A stretch of DNA of 64,000 nucleotides, from positions 2,355,478 through 2,419,477 of the forward strand of contig NW_004450276.1 of the NCBI RefSeq assembly GCF_000321225.1. Direction: 5' to 3'. Source of the stretch: Odobenus rosmarus divergens (lineage: Eukaryota; Chordata; Mammalia; Carnivora; Odobenidae). Positions 55,818 to 64,000 of the stretch are shown piece by piece. Each line of letters starts with the position of its first letter. The stretch's first letter is position 1. The notes under the pieces were generated by a model, which worked only from the letters and a program-made list of their open reading frames with translations, was not told the origin of the DNA and made no database searches. Both the position numbers and the translations under genes were made by a program.

Positions 55818-56452
55818 CTGCTTGTGGGAACTTTAGTGATCTCTGTCCTTTTGAACCAAGTGGTCCAAACTCTGATAAAATAAGGTAAAAACATGTTCAC
55901 GGAGGAGACAAGAGTGAATACCACATGTTAGCATGAACTCAAATGTTATACATGATGCCGCAGTATAAGGTAGAGATTAGAGGTATATGCAGAGGTTCAT
56001 AAAACAAGAATGATCATTAAAATATGATTTCTCATGCTCTGTAAAGTGAAACATAGTTAATTTTTAGCTTAATGATGTCTGGTTTATTCATTTATTTAAT
56101 ATGTATTTAGTGCCTGGCACATTTTAGATACTCTGTTATTCTAGAGGAATGTAAAGATGAATCAATAGTCCCTTTCCTCCAGGAACGTAGAGTATGTGCC
56201 TAGAATAAAACAGTATCTTTTATCTTTAAAACAGCGTACTGCTTTTGAATTCTCAACTGTTATCCTCACTTTGGTAGATCATCTATGGGAATTTGTCTGG
56301 GAACCAGTTTCCTATAACCAGTTATAATGTAGCTATTTGCCTGTAAATTTCAGCTCAGATCTTGGATTTAAATGAGTAGCCTTCATCCTGTCCAGAAATG
56401 GATCTTTTCTCAATAACATATAAAAATTTATGTACCAATATATCTAATTAGA
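55818..56452. other. No gene seen; unique sequence
   Basis: 56095-56200 ('gtgcctggcacattttag', 'agtccctttcctccaggaacg') resembles the conserved middle of an old mammalian repeat that I cannot name. The remainder is AT-rich. Confidence 0.5.
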
Positions 56453-56466
56453 AGGAAATGACTACT

Positions 56467-56680
56467 TTTTTAAAAGATGTATTTATTTATTTATTTGAGA
56501 GAGTTGGAGAGAGCACGGGCACATGTGAGCTGGGGGAGGGGCAGAGGGAGAGGGAGAGAAGCAGACTCGCTGCTGAGCGCGGAACCCCAGGAGCCCCACT
56601 TGATCTCATGACCCTGAGATCATGACCTGAACTGAAATCAAGAGTCTGAAATTTAACCAACTGAGCCACCCAGGCGCCCC
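56467..56680 (-). mobile_element. Can-SINE, older type, perfect target duplication
   Basis: Antisense: 'gatgtatttatttatttatt', 'gggcacatgtgagctggg', 'atgaccctgagatcatgacc', 'gaaatcaagagtctgaaat', 'gagccacccaggcgcccc'. A perfect 14-bp duplication aggaaatgactact lies at 56453-56466 and 56681-56694. Confidence 0.97.
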
Positions 56681-56694
56681 AGGAAATGACTACT

Positions 56695-58444
56695 AATATT
56701 ACTGTTACTACATAGCTGAAATTTAAGCCTAATCATACAGGGGCTATATGTGCATTACAACCAAAGAGGTGCAGGATTTGTACTGAGATTTGATGTGGTG
56801 AGAAATAAAGACGCCATACTAATGATCATAAATCTACAAGAAAGACTCTTGGCAGTTTAGGCAGTTGGACCTCAATGAGGAAGCTCAGGAAGACCACACT
56901 CTCCTATATTCTCCAGATGAGGTGATAAAAGGATGAGAATCTCAGCGATGGGAGCTGTTGAGAGACAGAAAAGACAATGGAATATAAATATGGTGATTCT
57001 AATTTTTCCTATTTTTACTCACATTTATTTAGACCAAAATTTTATTCGTCCCAAGGGAAATAGAGCTAGAAAATGGTTAAGATTGCCAAAGATAGTCATT
57101 CTGCTTTTCCCAACATATTTTGGGTTAATCATCCACCAAAAATAGTTGTTTGTTTCGTAATCTCTAGTAAGTTTTGGTTAAAATTGAGGATACTTGCAAA
57201 TCTCATGAATTCTCACCACATCCATCCCTTCACCCTTTTCTTATCAAGGACATTTTAATTTAGCTGGTTGGCCAAATTAATGAAATTTGAATGGCTTTGG
57301 CTGTGTTTTTGAAAGCTGTCCCAGAACTGGTAAAAATACAAATGGCTCTGTTCTTTCTGGAAGAAGTTCAGATAGGCTCCCCTCCACCCCCCATGACCTA
57401 CCTCATTTCCCTCTCTCTCCTCCTCTCCCCATGTTCAGTAAGAAAGAGCCAGAAAATGGCTTCGTGACTATTTTTCAGTGACCAGTCCTTGTCGATGACT
57501 CCCTCCAAGGGACAGGATGCTGTGGTTAGACCCTTGCTTAAGAAGTCATTGTTTTATGACTTTTTCCATGTCCCTGTCCTCTCTGGGTTAGATTACTGCA
57601 GCGTGCTCTATTGGGATGTGCCTTTGAAGTTCACTTGGCAAACACTTACATTATCATTTCAGCCAACATTTTTTTGTGTATAATGTGTCATAGTAGTATA
57701 TATTAAAATGATGAATGTGGTTCTTGCCCTTGAAGAATTGTTAATCCAACAAGGATCAGCATTTAGTTAATAGCCCATCATAAGATGATAAATTGTCATA
57801 GGAAGTATCATGACTTATTGACAGAATTTTAAGCAATCTATTAGAAATATTTGTACTGGAAAGGCATAGTCCCTGGCATAAAAAGGCGTTCAATATATGC
57901 TGGGTAGATGAATAAATAATTCTGGGTGGATTTTATTTCCTTCCCAAATAAAGTTGTCCCTGATATCCAGAATATGAATGCAACTGAGATTCTTGTTAAT
58001 AGTTGGGTATTTATTTGTAAGTGACAAAAACTTCAATTTAAAGGAACAAGTAAAAACTGGGGAAAAGAAGAAATATTTAGATTGATCTAAGCTAAGCACA
58101 GAGCTCTTCAAAGTCACGTCTTCTAATAGCGCTGGCTTGAGCTAGACAATTTCCTGTGCAAGAGAACAAATTCTGACAGCCATTTCAAATCATCAGAGCT
58201 GTTTTTATTAACCTGTATGTTTCAGTAGTCCATTGATTTATCCATTATATTCATCAAAAATTAAGAAAAACAAATTTATACATTGTTAATTGGCCTCATT
58301 CAAAAACACGTGTACACACAGTTTGGTTTTGAATAGACCTAAATTCTATTTTGAATGATGAATACTGTGTGCCATATCTTCACAATTGGCACATCTTCAT
58401 TTGGATTATAATGTGAGTTACATTTAGAGAATAAGAATAATGAT
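56695..58444. other. No gene seen; repeat-poor unique sequence
   Basis: No recognised transposon over 1.75 kb. 57720-57760 ('gaatgtggttcttgcccttg', 'aagaattgttaatccaac') recalls the same unnamed old repeat as 56.1 kb. Overlapping 61-70 codon frames are unconvincing. Confidence 0.5.
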
Positions 58445-58678
58445 AATTAACAATTAGCATTTACTGAGTGTATACTATGTGCTAGGCACTCTTCTAACTG
58501 CTTTGTACATATTCATTTCGTCCTCATAACCTGTGAGTACTATAAAACCCTTTTCTTTTTACATGAACAGATTGAGGCACAGAGGGACTGTGGCCAAAGT
58601 TGTACAACTAGTAAATGCCAGAACCAGGATTTGAATCTGAGGAGTCCACTCTTTTTCATCACAGCCACTCTGTGGCCT
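58445..58678 (-). mobile_element. MIR SINE, near full length
   Basis: Antisense MIR in full order: 'agcatttactgagtgtatac', 'tatgtgctaggcactcttc', 'tcctcataacctgtgagtac', 'gattgaggcacagagggac', 'caactagtaaatgccagaacc', 'ggatttgaatctgagg', 'cacagccactctgtgg'. One of the best preserved MIRs here. Confidence 0.9.
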
Positions 58679-58914
58679 TAGAAAAAGGATTGTCTTTGAG
58701 TGGACAAATTAGAAAGATGCCACCCCCATTGGGCAGATGCAGCCTCTGTTGATTTCACCCCTAACTTACCATTTGGGCCAGGAGCATTTATGCAGTCCAC
58801 AGAACATATAGCACTTCCCGGCAGCCTCATCTTTACTCCTGCACTACCTGTCAGTACTTTTGCAAATCTCAAGTAGCTTTCACACGCATGATTTTATTTG
58901 ATTTTGGCTTCGGC

Positions 58915-59275
58915 CATATTAAGTAAACATAAAAGTTAATTATCCTTCCTTTACAAAAGAGAAACCTAAGACTCAAACAGACTTATCCATTGATCACACA
59001 GTAAGTACCTCATGAAGACCAAGTAGGAAACCAGGAGCAGGGTGATCCCAGGTACTGAGCCACTGCGTGCTTTACTATCTACATGCTATACCCACGTTTT
59101 CATACAACGCTCACAAAAGCTCTGTGGGCTAGTTGTCATTAGAGTCTTTATGTGGATGAGGAATCCAACAAAGCTAATTACCTTGTCCTGGTGTCCATAT
59201 TCTGTAAATGGAGGAGTCAGAATTCAATGTTGGTCTGTTTGACTCCAAATCTGTGTTCTTTCTGCCATGCTTACT
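58915..59275 (-). mobile_element. One or two MIR SINEs, degraded
   Basis: Two antisense MIR-like halves lie end to end. 58915-59070 has 'aaaagagaaacctaagactc', 'gatcacacagtaagtacc', 'gatcccaggtactgagccac'. 59071-59275 has 'catacaacgctcacaaaagc', 'tttatgtggatgaggaatcc', 'gtctgtttgactccaaatctg'. The repeat of the same parts implies two insertions. Confidence 0.6.
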
Positions 59276-59689
59276 CCATCTCTACTTGAGTATATCTGAT
59301 CACTAGGTGTAGACATGTCCGTACAAAATAACACTCATTAGTGTTGGGTACTTGGAGTTTAGGATAAAAGCATTGCTTAGACAAAATAGCCTGCAGGGGA
59401 TACACTAGGGAAGATACTGCTCGAGATTTTAATAGGTTAGAACATAAGGAGGTAATACTTTCAAGAGGGAGAACCACAGGATGCACTAATTGAGCACCTG
59501 TTAAATACCAGGCATCTATTTAGTTGTAATCTGAGCTACAATGCTGAAAGTAGAAGCACTTATCCTCCAGGGTATCACAGTAAATAGTGAGATAACTAAA
59601 GGGCCTGGATGTGCAAACTTTAGCTACTCAGTAATCTCCAAGGACCTCTTTCAGTAGGGGCTCCCTTAGTGGATTCACAGAAGAAACAC
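59276..59689. other. No gene seen; unique sequence
   Basis: 59487-59520 ('attgagcacctgttaaatacc') may be the start of another antisense MIR fragment. Otherwise nothing is recognised. Confidence 0.5.
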
Positions 59690-60270
59690 TCACAGATTTG
59701 GAACCTCACAGACTTGGAACTCCATTTTCTCCATCTACTAATAATAGATCTTGATCCCCAAATGCAGAGCCTGAGACAAGGACTCAGTGCAGGCAGTTTA
59801 TTGGGCCGGTGGTGTTTGGGAAACAGGGAACGAGAAAAGCTAATATAAATGAACATTATCAAGGTTGTGGGCAAGGGGGCTAGAGTGCACCAGGTTCACC
59901 TGAGAAGTGTACCAAAACCTCCCAGAATTGTCCACTTGGAGGATAGCAGTCAGGAGCCTTTGTGTCCTATTTTGTCTCCCATTCATTGAGAGCTGACTCT
60001 CATTGACTGTCATTCAGAGTCGTCATTGAGAAGTGTGACCCCACACTTCTGGTTTGACTCTAGGGACAGGGACTCCCCCATGCTTTTGGGTTTGCTGGCT
60101 GACTGAGTGGATTTTTGTAGGATCTAATCTAAGACTCTGGGGCGGAGAGTGGAAAGTTGCTTGGCCTGGTTTAAAGTAAAACCTAGAGTAAACTGCAGCT
60201 GTGGCTGAAATCAGAGGTGAGTTGAGAGGTTGGGAACCTATTTCGCTACCTTCCATGAGTGGCAGCCCTG
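59690..60270 (-). mobile_element. Probable LTR of an old endogenous retrovirus (family unassigned)
   Basis: On the minus strand an AATAAA in 'gcccaataaactgcctgcac' (about 59795) is followed by an R-U5-like 'gtccttgtctcaggctctgc', with about 470 bp of U3-like sequence before it ('ccaaaagcatgggggagtcc', 'gttttactttaaaccagg'). It resembles LTRs seen in many mammals, but I cannot name the family. No viral coding sequence adjoins it. Confidence 0.45.
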
Positions 60271-60466
60271 GTCAGCTGTTCTTGTTATAACTGAAAGATA
60301 GACCAACCGAGCGGGCAAGTATAGGCATCAGGCCCTAGAGGGTCAAAGCTGCGTGTTGCCCTGGTCACTTAAACTCTCTGGGTCTCCACGGATGCCCCTC
60401 ACCCCTCACCATGAGCCACATGCCCGGTGTGTTCATGCCCTTATATAGTATTCATTCCCTCTGAAT

Positions 60467-60935
60467 CTGGGCTGGTCCTCTGGTGCTCTTACTCACTTCT
60501 GACAAGTAGAGCACAGTGAAAGTAATGCTGCATGATTTTCAAGGTTAGGTAAGAATCCTTGCAGCTCCCCACAGGGTTTCTTGGAATGCTTGCTCTTGGG
60601 ATACCATCTCTTGGAATCTAGGTGGCATACTAAGAGAGGCTCCAGCCACATGGAGAGGTCACGTGTTCTGCTGTGGTCCCCAGCCGAGCTCCCAAGTGAC
60701 AGCCCGTATCAACTGCTAGCCATGTGAACAGCATCCTGGGTGTCCAATGTAGTCAGGTCTCCGGATGACTCAGCCCCAACATCGATCTGACCATAACCAC
60801 ATCAGAGTCCCCAAATGGGAACTACCCAGCAGAGCCCAGAGAACCCACAGAACCATGAGACGTATTAAATTATTATTGTTTTAAGCCATTAAGCTTTGGG
60901 ACACTTTGTTATGCATCAGTCGTTAAGTGGTACGG
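60467..60935 (+). mobile_element. MLT1J-like MaLR LTR
   Basis: Order: 'ctgggctggtcctctgg', 'ctcacttctgacaagtag', 'gataccatctcttggaatc', 'ccacatggagaggtcacgtg', 'gctagccatgtgaacagc', 'ctccggatgactcagcccc', 'gaacccacagaaccatgag', 'ttgttttaagccattaagc', 'tttgttatgcatcagtcg'. The AATAAA position has mutated to 'aaattatta'. Confidence 0.7.
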
Positions 60936-61317
60936 GATATAAATCAATTATTTCTTAGATATCAGCAAGGTTTTTCTTTTGGTACACAGTTGCCACCTGA
61001 CATTTTAAAGACTCAATTTTTTACTTTTGACTTACCATAAATTCGATCCTTTGAAATAGCTTTATGGAATAAAGCAAAGCACTTATCAGTTTTCTCCTGG
61101 TAACGTTATAGATGAAATTCTTAGATTTATTGTGCCATGAATCCTTTTGTAGTTTGGTAAAGCCCAAAAGAGTCTTTCTTAGAACAACATTTTTGAGTGT
61201 GTAATGTGAAATTTGTAGAGCTACACAGGAAACTAATCATATGAACACATAGTTTGCAAAATATTTTAGAAGCCAAATCTGTGATACAGTAAAATATGCA
61301 CTTTTTATTAGTGTATT
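60936..61317. other. No gene seen; AT-rich unique sequence
   Basis: Nothing is recognised between the MLT1J-like LTR and the old L1 fragment. Confidence 0.6.
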
Positions 61318-61600
61318 AAAAAACAATACTAACAATCCTGAAAGGGTCTTACACCCATATCCTCACTCCCTAAATTCTCCCATTAACATTTGATATACTT
61401 TCTTCTTTTTAATATACTTCATCACATCTGTCCATCTAAACATCTATCCATCCATCTATGCATTATCAAACCATTCTAATGTTTTTATGCATGTCGATGT
61501 AAATTGCAAAGCAAATTGCAGGTTTCCTCTAAATAATTTAGCATGTATATCATAAACTAGAAGATGGACATATGTCAAGATATCTGAAACAATTATAATC
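61318..61600 (-). mobile_element. Old L1 (L1M-type) 3' UTR fragment
   Basis: Antisense motifs in expected order: 'cattaacatttgatatac', 'cttcatcacatctgtcc', CATC-rich 'catctatccatccatctatg', 'gcaaattgcaggtttcc', 'aataatttagcatgtatatc'. Heavily diverged. Confidence 0.5.
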
Positions 61601-62027
61601 TGATATGAACATATGTGTGATTTCTTTTGCTAACATCACAGGTACTGCCAATACTACTATGGTTTGTTGCTAATATCCATAACTGAGGGGAATGCTAAAT
61701 TTTAGTCAGCAGTCACTGAAAATAAGAGGCAGTGTTTTTTCATTGAAGTTCATGAACTCCCTAGATTTTATTCATAGATTCCTTGGGTTCCAAGAGCCCC
61801 ACGTTAAGGGACCTGATATGTGAAATATGCAGATAGTCCATGAATTAATTTAAAACTTAAGTCAAATGTATACAATAATATAGGTATATTTTTAAAACTC
61901 AAGTTTTAAAAATAAAATCTGACATTTTTACCTTTAAGGTTCTATAACGAAATTAATGAAAGAAGCTTAGACTACTCCAAAGAATCATTGAAAAGAAAAA
62001 GAAAGGAAGAATTATTGAACTGACATC
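61601..62027. other. No gene seen; AT-rich unique sequence
   Basis: A short purine run lies at 61991-62007. No family or exon is recognised. Confidence 0.6.
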
Positions 62028-62494
62028 TGTATTAGTTTGGTAGGCCTGCTGTAAGTACCAAAACCCGAGTGGCTTAAAACAGGAATATATTACTTTATAA
62101 TCTAGAGGCTAGAAGTCCAAACTCGACATATCAGCAGAGCCATGCTCGCTCTGATGGCTCTAGAAGAGAGTCCTTCTTTGACTCTTCTTGCTTCTGGTGT
62201 TTGCTGCCCATGCTTGGCATTCCTTGGCTGGTAGATGCAACCTTCCAGTCACATGGCTGTCTTTTCTTGTATGTCTGCACATCTTTCCTCTGTGCATGTC
62301 TGTCTCTATGTTCACATCTCCCCTTCTTGTAAGGATAGCAGTCATATTGGATGAGGACCCAACCTAATGACCTCATTTTAACCCGATTACCTCTGTAAAG
62401 ACCCTATTTCCAAATAAAGTCATGTTATGAGGTACTACTCTGGATTAGAACTTAAACATACCTTTTGTGGGAGGACATAATTCAACTGATAACA
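62028..62494 (-). mobile_element. MLT1-type MaLR LTR
   Basis: Antisense MLT1 order: 'ctgtattagtttggtagg', 'gtggcttaaaacaggaat', 'gaggctagaagtccaaac', 'ggcattccttggctggtag', 'cttcttgtaaggatagcag', 'gaggacccaacctaatgacc', 'ctgtaaagaccctatttcc', 'gtgggaggacataattcaac'. Near full length. It is opposite in strand to the MLT1 LTRs at 8.2, 19.6 and 60.5 kb. Confidence 0.85.
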
Positions 62495-62822
62495 ACAGCA
62501 GACCATTATAATTCAAAGGAACAAAGGTTTAGTTGTTAGTTTGAAACCAAATATATCTGGAAGGATCTGAGATTAAATATGACTGGATTTACATGATCTG
62601 GTCTTACTTTTATACAACTCCCTTCTAGAACAGTAAATTTGTGCTGGATATCCCTGCATGATTTTTAAAAAATTTAAAATATAAAAATGCAAATCTAAGT
62701 AATCCCTAGCATTCACGTTTTAGTCAAAACATCAGGTTCCAAATTGCTTTATTTTTCAACAGTATTACACTGCAGAAAATTTTAACAGAAAATTATATTC
62801 AAAGAACTGTTTTAAAATTCAT
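62495..62822. other. No gene seen; AT-rich unique sequence
   Basis: Nothing is recognised; it ends in the target site of the SINE at 62823. Confidence 0.6.
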
Positions 62823-63022
62823 TGTTGGGGGACGCCTGGGTGGCTCAGTCATTAGGCATCTGCCTTCAGCTTGGGTCATGATCCCAGGGTCCTGATCCTA
62901 CATCAGGCTCCCTGCTCAGCGGGGAGCCTTCTTCTCCTTCTCCCCCTGCTTGTGTTCCCTCTCTCGCTGTGTCTCTCTCTGTCAAAAAAATAAAATAAAA
63001 ACTTAAAAAAATAAAATAAAAT
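62823..63022 (+). mobile_element. Can-SINE, young type with AAAAT tail
   Basis: 'ggggacgcctgggtggctcag', 'catctgccttcagcttggg', 'agcggggagccttcttctcc', 'tgtgttccctctctcgctg', tail of (AAAAT)n rather than (AAAT)n. About 9 bp is missing around the B-box region ('ggtcctgatcctacatc'). The duplication aaaattcat lies at 62814-62822 and 63023-63031. Confidence 0.96.
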
Positions 63023-63031
63023 AAAATTCAT

Positions 63032-63626
63032 AGTGGAACTGTACCTGATTAGTCAACAATGGTTATTGAGCAACTGTGAGTACTGTATTCCCTGAAGAGA
63101 AGAAAAATGTAAGAGACGTGAGTCATGTCCTTAAGGGGTTTATAGCATAATGAGGCAGATGAGATTTACTCACACACAACGGACTCACAGGATACTCAAA
63201 ATAAAGGAATTTTTTAATTTTAAAAATCCTTTTTTATCTCGACTTTCATGTCAATCTAAAGTTTTTTTCTGATTTTGAATTGGCTGAAAATTCAGTTCAT
63301 ATTTATAATTTTAATTGTAGTATTGGGTTTTTCTCTTTTTAATTCAATATTGATTAGTACTGCCTCTACAAAAATCATCCAAAGTCACTAGAAATCAACT
63401 TCATGAGGTTGTTGTTGCTTTGAGTAAGTAAGATAAAAATGGCAAAAGACTTACCCGCATAGAACATTTTAATAAATGTTGGCTATTATTCCTAACTATA
63501 TCTGTTGAATGTATAGCACAAAATCATCAGTCATTTAGGCCCTTTGTCTGTAGCTCTGATATTTATGTGGCTAACTATAGCCCCATCATAGTTGCTTTAT
63601 ACTTTACAAAAATGCAATCCAAAATA
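63032..63626. other. No gene seen; AT-rich unique sequence
   Basis: No repeat family or exon is recognised. Confidence 0.6.
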
Positions 63627-63941
63627 CAGTTGACCTTTGAACAATGTGGCGGTTAGGGGTGTCAACCACCCACACAGTTGAAAATCCACATCTAACTTTT
63701 GACTCCCCCAGAACTTAATTGCTAGTCACGTACTATTGACAGAAAGCTTTCTGGATAACATAGTCAACTAGCATATATTTTGTATGTTCTATGCATTATA
63801 GACTGTATTCTTACAATAAAGCAAGCTAGAAAAAAGGAAATATCATTAAGAAATCATAAGGAGGAGAAATGACATTTATAGTACTTATACATATAAGTGG
63901 ACCTGATCAGTTCAAAGCCATGTTGTTCAAAGGACAACGGT
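63627..63941 (-). mobile_element. Tigger2-like DNA transposon remnant, opposite orientation
   Basis: It starts 'cagttgacctttgaacaatg' after TA (63625-63626), continues 'ttttgactcccccagaac', 'catattttgtatgttctatgc', 'cttacaataaagcaagctag', 'tatacatataagtggacctg' and ends 'ttgttcaaaggacaacgg'. The internal order is the reverse of the copy at 44151-44503. Confidence 0.82.
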
Positions 63942-64000
63942 TGAAACATTATTATTTTCAAAATAAATAGGAACCACAACTCCACAGAATTCTTAGACAC

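Overview
The window looks like non-coding nuclear DNA from a carnivoran mammal. The diagnostic signal is about 30 copies of the tRNA-derived Can-SINE family, 13 on the plus and 17 on the minus strand, roughly one per 2.1 kb. Many are the younger type whose body reads 'ctgccttcggctcaggtcatgatccc' and whose pyrimidine block reads 'tcccactccccctgcttgtg'. From memory this type belongs to arctoids (bears, seals, mustelids) rather than dogs or cats. The carnivore-type LINE-1 3' ends agree. I cannot fix the species.

I find no protein-coding exon, tRNA or rRNA gene, CRISPR array or bacterial-style gene that I can defend. Almost every open frame over 100 codons lies in a retroelement or a low-complexity tract. 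The window is best read as an intergenic region or a large intron built from layered transposons.

Layout. 1-98 is the edge of an L1. 99-10784 is mostly old unique DNA with two Can-SINEs, an L1 3' end and an MLT1 LTR. 10785-13765 is a stack: an ancient L2 split by an L1, the L1 split by a Can-SINE, and that SINE split by another. 14-21 kb holds A-rich decayed sequence, SINEs, a MIR and an MLT1 LTR. 21.4-26.8 kb holds two probable LTRs, an L2 and two SINEs with clear target duplications. 26.8-29.2 kb is the youngest-looking L1, 5'-truncated in the reverse transcriptase domain and flanked by a 16-bp duplication. 29-36.6 kb is MIR, L2 and SINE territory. 36.6-40.6 kb is repeat-poor and contains a 27-G run. 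40.6-47.7 kb is very SINE-dense, with two further SINE-in-SINE nests and two old L1s. 47.7-54.2 kb lacks Can-SINEs and holds an L2 and a MER5A-like element. 54-64 kb has scattered SINEs, MIRs, LTRs and a second Tigger2-like element.

There is no gene network to describe. What the sequence offers is insertion order, target-site preference (SINE tails acting as landing pads) and a few candidate regulatory or conserved stretches. Family names such as MLT1J, Tigger2, MER5A, L2 and MIR come from recognising consensus-like stretches by eye and should be confirmed with RepeatMasker.
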